From Micropruina sp. (GTDB taxonomy: Bacteria; Actinomycetota; Actinomycetes; Propionibacteriales; Propionibacteriaceae), in contig JADJTM010000001.1 in the NCBI GenBank assembly GCA_016711205.1, positions 62,001-126,000 on the forward strand: DNA of 64,000 bases, in the 5' to 3' direction. Below the pieces are notes generated by a model. The model was not told the DNA's origin. It was given only the letters and a program-made list of their open reading frames with translations, and did not search any database. This document shows positions 35,515 through 42,984 of this stretch, in pieces. A program made the translations under genes and the position numbers. The stretch's first letter is position 1; the number at the start of each line of letters is the position of its first letter.

Positions 35515-36364
35515 GCACGAACTCCGGACGCTGATCCGCGAGGTGATCGGCGAACTGATCCGGCCGCCGCAGCTGCGGGTGCTGGTGGTGTTCACCGGCG
35601 GCCTGCTCGGTTTCGACGAGGCGATCGACTCGCTGGCCGCGCTGAAGGCCACCGGCGCCCAGCTGGACTACCGGCAGACCCCCAGCGCCGAACGCATCCT
35701 CGACCAGCGCCGCATCCAGGCTCTCGGCATGCGTGAGGTGTCGAAGCAGTACGTCGAGAGCCACGACATGCTGATCCTGCCGACGATGACCGGCAACATC
35801 GCCGCCCAGGTCGCGCACGGCATAGCGGATTGCCTGGTCAGCAACCTGGCCAGCGAGTTCATCATGAGCAACCGCATCGTGGTCGCCTCGCGCACCGCCG
35901 TGCGTCCGGACGGTGCCGAGAAGCTCGGCTGGTTCCCGCACATGCCGCCCGGTTACGCCGATCTGCTGCGGGCCAACCTGGCCGCACTGTCGTCCTTCGG
36001 GGTGCGCGTCGTCGACGCCAAGGCGCTGTGCCGCACCGCGATCGCCGCCTGGCAGCGGGCCGATCGGGCTCGCCGCTCGCCGCTGGTCGAGGCGTTGGGC
36101 ACCTCGCCGTCCGCATTCGCCGCGCAGTTGGACTCGGACGAGCCGGACCAGCCGGGTTCGGTGCAGGTGACCTCGGCTGAGGCACCCCAGCCGGCCGCGC
36201 TGCCGTCCGGGGCGGTGGCCTGCCCCCTGTCGCTGATCAGCCAACAGGTGGTGCAACAACTGCCGTCCGGCATCGAGTTGCGCATCGGACGCACCGCAAA
36301 GGTGACGGCGATGGCGCTCGACCTGGCGGGCGCACGTTCGATCCGGATCTCACGGGAGGTATGA
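35507..36364 (+). CDS. pduM: Long-form PduM-like protein with flavoprotein-type domain
   Basis: A 285-residue protein. The first 16 residues (EHELRTLIREVIGELI) are an encapsulation-type helix. Residues 20-175 have a Rossmann-like pattern (RVLVVFTGGLLGFDEAIDSL, LPTMTGNIAAQVAHGIAD) like flavoprotein/decarboxylase-fold proteins. The last 35 residues (ELRIGRTAKVTAMALDLAGA...) closely resemble the end of enteric PduM. PduM is a structural component needed for proper compartment assembly. The extra central domain is why it is about 120 residues longer than enteric PduM. The start overlaps the eutJ-like gene by 8 nt. Confidence 0.7.
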   Translation: MTEHELRTLIREVIGELIRPPQLRVLVVFTGGLLGFDEAIDSLAALKATGAQLDYRQTPSAERILDQRRIQALGMREVSKQYVESHDMLILPTMTGNIAAQVAHGIADCLVSNLASEFIMSNRIVVASRTAVRPDGAEKLGWFPHMPPGYADLLRANLAALSSFGVRVVDAKALCRTAIAAWQRADRARRSPLVEALGTSPSAFAAQLDSDEPDQPGSVQVTSAEAPQPAALPSGAVACPLSLISQQVVQQLPSGIELRIGRTAKVTAMALDLAGARSIRISREV

Positions 36365-36365
36365 C

Positions 36366-36635
36366 ATGTTCCTCGCCAAGGTGCGCGGCACGGTGGTGTC
36401 GACGAGCAAGGACGAGCGGCTGGTCGGGTTCAAGCTGCTGGTGGTCCAGCGGCTCGGGGTCGATGGTGAGTACTTGAGCTACCCGCAGGTGGCCGTCGAC
36501 ACGGTCGGCGCCGGGGTCGGTGAAACGGTCATCGTCACCGGCGGCAGTTCGGCGCGCTTCGCCGCCGCCCGCGCGGACGCTCCGATCGACTCCACCATCG
36601 TCGGCATCGTCGACTCGGTGGAGATCGGCGGCTGA
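36366..36635 (+). CDS. pduN: BMC vertex pentamer PduN
   Basis: An 89-residue EutN/CcmL-type protein (MFLAKVRGTVVSTSKDERLVG, ending DSTIVGIVDSVEI) that caps the vertices of the polyhedral shell. It begins 1 nt after the pduM stop, and pduO starts 1 nt after its own stop, so the trio is tightly packed. Confidence 0.95.
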   Translation: MFLAKVRGTVVSTSKDERLVGFKLLVVQRLGVDGEYLSYPQVAVDTVGAGVGETVIVTGGSSARFAAARADAPIDSTIVGIVDSVEIGG

Positions 36636-36636
36636 G

Positions 36637-37890
36637 ATGCCCAACGTCTACACGCGCACCGGCGACACGGGCCTGACCGGCCTGTTCGGTGGCTCGCGGG
36701 TGCCCAAGCTCGACCCGGGCGTCGAGGCCTACGGCACGGTGGACGAGGCCAACTCGGCGATCGGCGAGGCGAAGGCGCTGGCGACGGACGCGTCCATCAA
36801 GGCGACGCTGCACGGCATTCAGCAGCGGCTGTTCGTGCTGGCGGCCGAGCTGGCCAGCGACGAGGCGGGTCGGGCGATCCTCGACAACACGATCTGCGCG
36901 GCCGACGTCAAGGACCTCGAGGACCTGATCGACATGTGCCTGTCGGTCACCGGGCCACAGCGCAACTTCGTGGTGCCCGGTCGCGATGTGCCCTCTTCGG
37001 CGCTGCATGCCGCTCGGACGGTGGTGCGCCGGGCCGAGCGCCGGGTGCTGGCGATGGCGACGCAGCGCGACGTGCGCGCCGAGGTGATCAAATACCTCAA
37101 CAGGCTCTCGGACACGCTGTTCGCCCTCGCCCGGCTCAGCGAGCACCAGTTCGACCTGGCGCACATCAAGCAGGTGGTCCGGGACGCGGTGGAGAAGGTG
37201 CTGGGTGCTCAGGCGGAGATCCCGGGTCAAGCCCGGGATGACGGCGGGTTCGGTCATCCCGGCGAGGTTTCCCGTCATCCCGGCGAGGTTTCCCGTCATC
37301 CCGGCGAACGCCGGGATCTCGACGCGGGTGACGCAGGCGCTGGGGGCCAGATCCCGGGGCAAGCCCGGGATGACGGTGTGCGTCATGCCGGAGAGCCCCG
37401 TCATCCCGGCGAACCCTCCCGTCATCCCGGCGAACGCCGGGATCTCGACCCCGCGCCCGATCGAGCCGACCCGGCCGGCTACGACCTGGCCGTCCTCAAG
37501 CGCATGGCCGAAGCCGCCGAGGCGCAGGCGCGGGCGATGGGCGTCCCCATCGTCTTCGCCGGTGTGGATTCGGGCGGCAATCTAATGCTGCTGCACCGGA
37601 TGGCGGATTCGTTGTTGGCCAGTATCGACATCGCCATCAACAAGGCGTTCACGTCGGCGGCGTTCAAGCTGCCCACCTCGGCGCTCAAGGATGCCTCGGC
37701 GCCCTCCGGTGAACTGCACGGCATTCAGAACTCGAACGCCGGCCGGGTGGTCGTGTTCGGGGGAGGTGTTCCGGTGTTCGCCGAGGGCCGGATCGTGGGC
37801 GGCATCGGAGTCTCGGGCGGAACCGTCGACGAGGACGTCCGCATCGTCATGAAAGCCATTGCAGCAGGTCAGAAGGAGAACCAACGATGA
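36637..37890 (+). CDS. pduO: Two-domain ATP:cob(I)alamin adenosyltransferase PduO with repeat-encoded linker
   Basis: A 417-residue protein. Residues 1-190 are the PduO-type adenosyltransferase (VYTRTGDTGLTGLFGG at the ATP loop, NFVVPGRDVPSSALHAARTVVRRAER, LNRLSDTLFALAR) that makes adenosylcobalamin for PduCDE. Residues 285-415 are a GlcG/HbpS-like domain (AEAQARAMGVPIVFAGVDSGGN, RIVGGIGVSGGTVDEDV), which in PduO can bind heme. The two are joined by about 80 residues (HPGERRDLD, IPGQARDD repeats) read straight through family B palindromes at 37213-37450. ATG 36637 fits the family start; its stop overlaps pduP. Confidence 0.94.
   Translation: MPNVYTRTGDTGLTGLFGGSRVPKLDPGVEAYGTVDEANSAIGEAKALATDASIKATLHGIQQRLFVLAAELASDEAGRAILDNTICAADVKDLEDLIDMCLSVTGPQRNFVVPGRDVPSSALHAARTVVRRAERRVLAMATQRDVRAEVIKYLNRLSDTLFALARLSEHQFDLAHIKQVVRDAVEKVLGAQAEIPGQARDDGGFGHPGEVSRHPGEVSRHPGERRDLDAGDAGAGGQIPGQARDDGVRHAGEPRHPGEPSRHPGERRDLDPAPDRADPAGYDLAVLKRMAEAAEAQARAMGVPIVFAGVDSGGNLMLLHRMADSLLASIDIAINKAFTSAAFKLPTSALKDASAPSGELHGIQNSNAGRVVVFGGGVPVFAEGRIVGGIGVSGGTVDEDVRIVMKAIAAGQKENQR
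37213..37450. repeat. Family B palindromes inserted in frame in pduO
   Basis: Two copies of the GATCCCGGGGCAAGC or near variant and at least four of the TCCCGGCGAACGCCGGGA type, plus short GTCATCCCGGCGA half-copies, occupy about 240 nt. The reading frame stays open throughout and gives a hydrophilic Gly/Arg/Pro/Asp-rich linker. Confidence 0.92.
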
Positions 37891-39305
37891 GCACGATGAG
37901 CCCCGAGGTGGTGCGCCGGGTGATCGAGCAGGTCGTCCGCGAGGTGGCGACCCGGCAGCAACCGAACGGCGCGGCGGGCGCGTCCCCGGGTGTCGACGGC
38001 ATCTTCGCCGACATGGATTCGGCGATCGTGGCTGCCGATGCGGCGTGGCGCAGCTACATGGATTGCTCGATGAAGGACCGGGCGCGGTTCGTCCAGACGA
38101 TCAGGGACGTGGCGCTGAAGCCCGAGAACCTCGAGCACATGGCGCGCGAGGCGGTCGAGCAGACCGGCATGGGCAACGTGCTCGACAAGATCGCCAAGAA
38201 CCGGGCGGCCGCCGAGTTGACCCCCGGCACCGAGGACCTGATCACCGAAGCATGGTCGGGCGACGACGGCCTGACCACGATCGAGATCTCGCCGTACGGG
38301 GTGATCGGCGCGATCACCCCCACCACGAACCCGACCGAGACCGTGATCAACAACGCGATCGGCATGCTGGCGGCGGGCAACTCGGTGGTATTCAGCCCAC
38401 ACCCGCGGGCCACGAAAATCACCCACTGGCTGATCCGTGAGCTGAACCGGGCGCTGGTCGCGGCGGGTGCGCCGGCGAACCTGATCGTGACGGTGCAGAA
38501 CCCGTCCATCGAGAACACCAACGCGATGATGTCGCACAAGCTGGTGCGGCTGCTGGTCGCCACCGGCGGGCCCGGCATCGTGAACGCCGTACTCAGCAGC
38601 GGAAAGAAGGCGATCGGCGCCGGTGCCGGCAACCCGCCCGCGCTGGTGGACGCGACCGCCAACATCGAGAAGGCCGCCCGCGACATCGTGTTGGGCTCGA
38701 GCTTCGACAACAACCTGCCGTGCACCTCCGAGAAGGAGGTGATCGCCCTCGACGCGATCACCGACCTGCTCAAGTTCGAGATGGTCAAGAACGGGGCGTA
38801 CGAGCTGCGCGACCCGGCTCTGATCGACAAGCTGGTCGCGCTGGTGGTGAACGGACGACACGCCGTCACCGACTGGGTGGGCAAGGACGCGTCGGTGATT
38901 CTGGAGGCGATCGGGGTGCTGGCCCCGGCGGGCACGCGGCTGATCATCGCCGAGGTGCCGTTCGAGCATCCGTTCGTGCGGGTGGAACTGATGATGCCGA
39001 TTCTGGCGATCGTGCGGGCCGCGACGCTCGACCAGGCGATGGATTGGGCGGTGATCGCCGAGCACGGCAACCGGCACACGGCGACCATGCATTCCAGCGA
39101 CGTCAACGCGTTGACCAAGATGGCCAAGCGCATCCAGACCACGATCTTCGTCAAGAACGGCCCGTCGTATGCGGGTATCGGCATCGGCGGCGAGGGCTAC
39201 GGCACGTTCACCATCGCCGGCCCGACCGGCGAGGGGTTGACCTCAGCCAGGCACTTCGCTCGGCGGCGCCGGTGCGTGCTGGTGGGCGGGCTGAACGTCC
39301 GCTGA
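37887..39305 (+). CDS. pduP: CoA-acylating propionaldehyde dehydrogenase PduP
   Basis: A 472-residue NAD-dependent aldehyde dehydrogenase turning propionaldehyde into propionyl-CoA. The N-terminal helix MSPEVVRRVIEQVVREVA is the encapsulation peptide; the catalytic Cys is in NNLPCTSEKE, with GAITPTTNPTETVINN and ATGGPGIVNAVLSSGKKAIG around the nucleotide site. ATG 37887 overlaps the pduO stop (ATGA). It appears to be the last gene of the operon. Confidence 0.96.
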   Translation: MSTMSPEVVRRVIEQVVREVATRQQPNGAAGASPGVDGIFADMDSAIVAADAAWRSYMDCSMKDRARFVQTIRDVALKPENLEHMAREAVEQTGMGNVLDKIAKNRAAAELTPGTEDLITEAWSGDDGLTTIEISPYGVIGAITPTTNPTETVINNAIGMLAAGNSVVFSPHPRATKITHWLIRELNRALVAAGAPANLIVTVQNPSIENTNAMMSHKLVRLLVATGGPGIVNAVLSSGKKAIGAGAGNPPALVDATANIEKAARDIVLGSSFDNNLPCTSEKEVIALDAITDLLKFEMVKNGAYELRDPALIDKLVALVVNGRHAVTDWVGKDASVILEAIGVLAPAGTRLIIAEVPFEHPFVRVELMMPILAIVRAATLDQAMDWAVIAEHGNRHTATMHSSDVNALTKMAKRIQTTIFVKNGPSYAGIGIGGEGYGTFTIAGPTGEGLTSARHFARRRRCVLVGGLNVR

Positions 39306-39320
39306 CGGCTACCCGGCGGG

Positions 39321-39680
39321 TAATGGGGACGGTTCATTTCCCGTTCGGACCCAGGCCCCGCTCCAGGTCATCGTGGCCACACCCGCGCATCTCGTACCCC
39401 GCACCGCAGGTAGGCAAAGCGCGGAGGATTGGGCTTCGATGTCGAAGCCCAATCCTCCACACTCTTGTGAGGCTTGGCAGCGCGGGTCGCCCGACCGCAG
39501 CTCGACTGGTAATGGGGACGGTTCCTTTCCCGTTCAGATCGCCGGTTCGCTGCACCGTGAAGAGCATCCTTCGCCTCAGACGCCAAGCTGTGGCGGGTAG
39601 TGGGGACGGTTCCTTTCCCGTTCAGGCACGTCCCGTCCAGATCGGGCAGGTGAACGGGAAAGGAACCGTCCCCACTACCA
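39321..39680. repeat. Four family A repeats between pduP and the recombinase
   Basis: Direct copies at 39321-39346, 39510-39535 and 39598-39623 and an inverted copy at 39652-39680. The last two can pair across about 28 nt. The inverted copy ends 4 nt before the stop codon of the truncated recombinase. Apart from these and the hairpin at 39423 nothing is seen in this 380-nt stretch. Confidence 0.9.
39423..39458 (+). terminator. Perfect 17-bp hairpin downstream of pduP
   Basis: GGAGGATTGGGCTTCGA and its exact complement are separated by 2 nt. It lies 118 nt past the pduP stop and probably ends the pdu transcript or stabilises its 3' end; no T run follows. Its sequence is unlike the repeat families around it. 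Confidence 0.65.
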
Positions 39681-39684
39681 GTCG

Positions 39685-40530
39685 CTACGCGGCCAGCCTG
39701 GTCGGCCCCATCCAATCCCGGACGTCGCGCGCGGCGACCCCCTCATCCAGCCACAGATAGGCGGCCGTATGCCGCAGGTCGTGCAGTCGGCGGCCGCGTC
39801 CGGTCAGGGGCCAGTTGAGCCGGCGCAGCACCGCCGTTCGATGCAGTTGCGACCCGAAACTCGTAGTCAGCAGCAGTTCGTCGGCATCGCGCCCGGCCAG
39901 CAGGCGCTGCATGATCGGACGGATGCGCGGCACCACCGGTACCCGGCGCACCTGACCCGCGGCCAGCCGGCGCCCGGACGCACCCTCGCAGCACGAGCGG
40001 CTCACGACCAGCTGATCGGCGTCGGCGTCCGCGACCGAGAGCGCCCGAGCCTCGCTCCAGCGCAGCCCGGTGCGGGCCAGCACCAGCATCACATCGGCCA
40101 GCACCGGCGAGTACCCGGACCATTCCGCCCAGGCCGCCTCGAGTTCGTCCGAGGTGAACGGATTGATCTCGGCGGGTGTGACTGCGACCGGTTCGACAGT
40201 GGCGTCGACCGGCGTGCGACCGATCAGCCCAGTGCGAAAGCACCAGCCGAAGAACTGCGACAGACTGGAACGGTGCCGGCGCACGGAGAGCTCGGACAGC
40301 CCTCTGGCACGCAGCCCGCTGAGAATGCCCATCACCTCCTGGGGCCCGATGGACGACACGTCCCGGCTCAGATAGGCACGCGGGATCAGCCGCAGAAGAT
40401 CCTGGTCGGCCCGTAGCGTCTTGGCGGCCACGGTGCCGGCGCGTTGCCCGAGCCAGTAGTGCATCAGGGCGTCCAGCCGGACGGGGGCGGTCGAATCGTT
40501 GGGTGGTGCGAGCCACGCGGGGTGCGTCAT
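39685..40530 (-). pseudogene. Tyrosine recombinase lacking its C-terminal catalytic tyrosine
   Basis: A 281-residue integrase-family protein: an N-terminal SAM-like core-binding part (LMHYWLGQRAGTVAAKTL) and a catalytic domain with the first Arg in ARTGLRWSEARAL and the HxxR box LHDLRHTAAYLWLDEG. After DVRDWMGPTRLAA it stops, just where homologues continue with the GH box and the nucleophile Tyr some 20-30 residues later. An inverted family A repeat begins 4 nt beyond the stop, so the end was probably lost when the repeat appeared. ATG 40530 is chosen because AGAAGGAT precedes it. It sits behind a cobalamin riboswitch and downstream of tRNA-Glu. Confidence 0.75.
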
Positions 40531-40598
40531 CGTCTTCAATCCTTCTGCTGCAGCAGAGGGGACGGATGGGCACCGCCCCCGATGCGTTCGCGACAGCG

Positions 40599-40724
40599 GG
40601 TAGGTCGTGCCACCTCGTGGAGTGTTCCGGCTCGTCGACCCAGCAGGTCGGCTCACGGTTGCGCGTCAGTGCCGGATTCTCACCGGCTTCCCTCCGCGTG
40701 GCGGTATGGGTCGAGACTACTACC
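40599..40724 (-). ncRNA. Cobalamin riboswitch
   Basis: On the minus strand the conserved core GGGAAGCCGGTGAGAATCCG, then GCACTGACGCGCAACCGTGAG (40652-40692), is that of B12 aptamers, followed by the B12-box-like GAGCCGGAACACTCC. GGTAG (40724-40720) can pair with CTACC (40603-40599) as the closing helix. About 70 nt further on, a CTGCTGCAGCAG palindrome (40545-40556) abuts the ribosome site AGAAGGAT of the recombinase, offering a way to block translation. The only gene directly downstream is the truncated recombinase. Confidence 0.9.
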
Positions 40725-40760
40725 GATGCCCCTGGAAGTCGCCCCCGAGGGAGGGTCCAT

Positions 40761-40836
40761 TGGTATCCCCAACGGGATTCGAACCCGCGCTGCCGCCTTG
40801 AAAGGGCGGTGTCCTAGGCCGCTAAACGATGGGGAC
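40761..40836 (-). tRNA. tRNA-Glu (TTC)
   Basis: Minus-strand cloverleaf: acceptor GTCCCCA/TGGGGAT, anticodon loop CTTTCAA (anticodon TTC), T loop TTCGAAT and encoded CCA. Its 3' end faces the riboswitch and recombinase, a typical place for integrase attachment. Confidence 0.95.
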
Positions 40837-41005
40837 CTGACCGTCAAACCATACCTGTCCGGACGATGCCGACTCAAACGCTGGGCAGCCGTCAACCCGA
40901 CGCCCCGTCCGCCGGTCGGCATTGGCGCTCGTCCAACTAGTTGGGGCTCGCCGACCTACGCGAGTTCCAAGTAGTTGGGGGAGCGGCAACTCGCGCACCG
41001 TCCCA

Positions 41006-42190
41006 TCACTTCACCGCATACACCGACACGTGCACGTGGTCCATGTGGTTGTCGGTGTCGCCGCCCCGGTCGGCCATCGCCCGCCAGCCGGTGGTCGGGT
41101 TGGTGTTGCGTTCCACATTCCACTGCCGCTGCCGCCAGATCAGGTAGTGCACGTGCAGCCGTTGGTAGCCGTCCTGCAGGTAGCGCGCGATGGCGTTGCC
41201 GAGGGCCTTGCCGGCGGCGGTTTTGTGGTTGGGAATCATGATGTCGAGCGCGCGTCCGCCCGGATGATCGGAGGAGTACGCGCTGCTCATGCGCCAGCCG
41301 TAGATGGTCTTGATCTGCGGGAACTTCGCCCTGATCTCGCGGACGATCACCTTCGCGTAGGCGTTCGTGCGGTCGAGGCTGACGCTGCCCAGGCTGCCGC
41401 CAGGGTCGGGGATGGAGCCGGACGCGCTCGGCCTGGTCGTGCTCAGATACGCCGTGTAGGCCCAGCGCCTGGCTCCGTTGTAGATCACTTCGGTGCGCTT
41501 GTTCGCCGTCCTGCCGGTGATGGACAGCAGCGTGCCCTGCTTCGCGGAAGCGATCACCGCCCCGTTCGATGCGGACGTGGCCCGCACGTTCACCTCGTCC
41601 ACGGCGACGTAGCGCCGTCCGGTCGCGGTGGGCAGCACGGGGACGCCGGCCCCCTGGCCCTTGGTGTTCAGGTAGCCGGTCAGCACCCAGGCGACGGCGT
41701 TGTTCTGCACCACCTGGGAGTAGCTCGCTGCGTGCACGCCGGTCAGCGCCACAGTGCTGCCGGCCTTCAGATTGCCGGACGACGCCGCCTCGATCACCGG
41801 CGTCGCGCGCACGGCGAGCGTGGCGGTGGTGATCGCCCGGAAGGCGATCGCCGGCAGGGTGGGCGGATCGGTGAGGTACTTGGTGGACAACCAGTTCGTG
41901 ACACCGTCGATGCGTACCTGGGCGAACGTGCCCGAGACGGTGCCCGTGGTGGTGACCGTGGTGCCCTTCGGGATGACCTTGACGATGGCGGCGTCCAGGC
42001 TGGGCCCGGTGCGCAGGTTGAGGTCGGACGTGGTCACCTTGGTCCCCGCCGCTCCGCTCGTGGTGCCGGTCTCGGACGGTGCCGCCGCAGCTCCGCCGGC
42101 CAGCAGCAGCCCGCCCAGGCTGACGCTGAGCGCGACGCTGGTGAGGACAGCGGTGAGTCCGCGGGTGAGGGCCCTCGTCCGCTGCTGCAT
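41006..42190 (-). CDS. Secreted SH3b-repeat protein with D,D-carboxypeptidase-like C-terminal domain
   Basis: A 394-residue exported protein. A signal peptide (TRGLTAVLTSVALSVSLGGL...AAAAPS, about 40 residues) leads to three bacterial SH3 domains (TTSDLNLRTGPSLDAAIVKV, LAVRATPVIEAASSG, VDEVNVRATSASNGAV) that normally bind cell wall. The C-terminal 130 residues (YGWRMSSAYSSDHPGGRALDI, WRAMADRGGDTDNHMDHVHV) resemble M15/ARB_07466-type domains, with His and Asp positions that could bind zinc. It is probably a peptidoglycan-acting enzyme. ATG 42190 gives the signal peptide. Confidence 0.85.
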   Translation of the reverse strand: MQQRTRALTRGLTAVLTSVALSVSLGGLLLAGGAAAAPSETGTTSGAAGTKVTTSDLNLRTGPSLDAAIVKVIPKGTTVTTTGTVSGTFAQVRIDGVTNWLSTKYLTDPPTLPAIAFRAITTATLAVRATPVIEAASSGNLKAGSTVALTGVHAASYSQVVQNNAVAWVLTGYLNTKGQGAGVPVLPTATGRRYVAVDEVNVRATSASNGAVIASAKQGTLLSITGRTANKRTEVIYNGARRWAYTAYLSTTRPSASGSIPDPGGSLGSVSLDRTNAYAKVIVREIRAKFPQIKTIYGWRMSSAYSSDHPGGRALDIMIPNHKTAAGKALGNAIARYLQDGYQRLHVHYLIWRQRQWNVERNTNPTTGWRAMADRGGDTDNHMDHVHVSVYAVK

Positions 42191-42411
42191 GGTGGCGAAT
42201 CACTCCTGGTCCGACTGAGTACCGCAGCCGGCGAGTGCCTCGTTGCGGCTGCCGGGTATGCCTCAGGTTGCGCCGGACTCTATTGACGACTCGCGCCGCC
42301 GGACAACGGTTCAAAGGGAATCCAGTGCGACGGCAAGTCGACACGCCGTACTCGGGTCGAAAAACTACAGTTATGTCATTTCAGGTGGTCCGCGCTGACT
42401 AGAGTGGCCGA

Positions 42412-42765
42412 ATGCCGGTGTCGATGAGCGAGGAGCGGTTCGAGCAACTCGTCGATCAGGCGCTCGATCAGATTCCGGCCGAATTGGCGTCGCTGGTGCA
42501 GAACTGCGTGCTGGTGATCGAGCCGCGCGCCTCCGAGCCTGACCCGGACCTGCTTGGGTACTACGACGGAATCCCCTTGTCAGAGCGTGATTCGCACTAC
42601 GCCGGGGTGTTGCCCGACCGCATCCTCATCTTCCGGGACGCGATTCTGCAGCTGTGTGAGAGCGAGGCACAGGTGGTGGACGAGGTGCGCATCACCGTTT
42701 GGCACGAGGTGGCCCACTACTTCGGCATCGACGACGAACGCCTGCACGATCTGGGGTACGCCTGA
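42412..42765 (+). CDS. Small zincin-like metallopeptidase-family protein
   Basis: A 117-residue protein of the small MMP/zincin-like family common in actinobacteria (FEQLVDQALDQIPAELASLV...NCVLVIE). The HEVAHYFGIDDERLHDLGY motif gives HExxH plus Asp as possible zinc ligands. The physiological substrate is unknown. ATG 42412 is used; ATG 42424 is also possible. Confidence 0.85.
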   Translation: MPVSMSEERFEQLVDQALDQIPAELASLVQNCVLVIEPRASEPDPDLLGYYDGIPLSERDSHYAGVLPDRILIFRDAILQLCESEAQVVDEVRITVWHEVAHYFGIDDERLHDLGYA

Positions 42766-42889
42766 GCCTCGGCTGAGCGTGGTGGGTGCGGCGTCGGCGA
42801 TGCACTCGGTGTTCCTGAAGACACCTTGAGCATTGGTTGAGATATCGACCGGTGCTGAGACCATGAGACGACCGGCTCGGACCCACCGG

Positions 42890-42975
42890 TTCGGATCTCG
42901 ACGGGCTCGATCAGCGGATCTGGACCGGGTTTCGATAACTGGATCTCGGTGGGCGCGATCAGCGGATCTCGACCT
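42890..42975. repeat. Degenerate GATCTCGAC-type repeats
   Basis: GGATCTCGACGGGCTCGATC and GGATCTCGGTGGGCGCGATC, each followed by AGCGGATCT, occur about 53 nt apart in the 219-nt gap. They resemble the TTCGACAAGCTCGACC-type repeat in the pduK-like gene (family C). Confidence 0.5.
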
Positions 42976-42984
42976 ACGTTCTAC

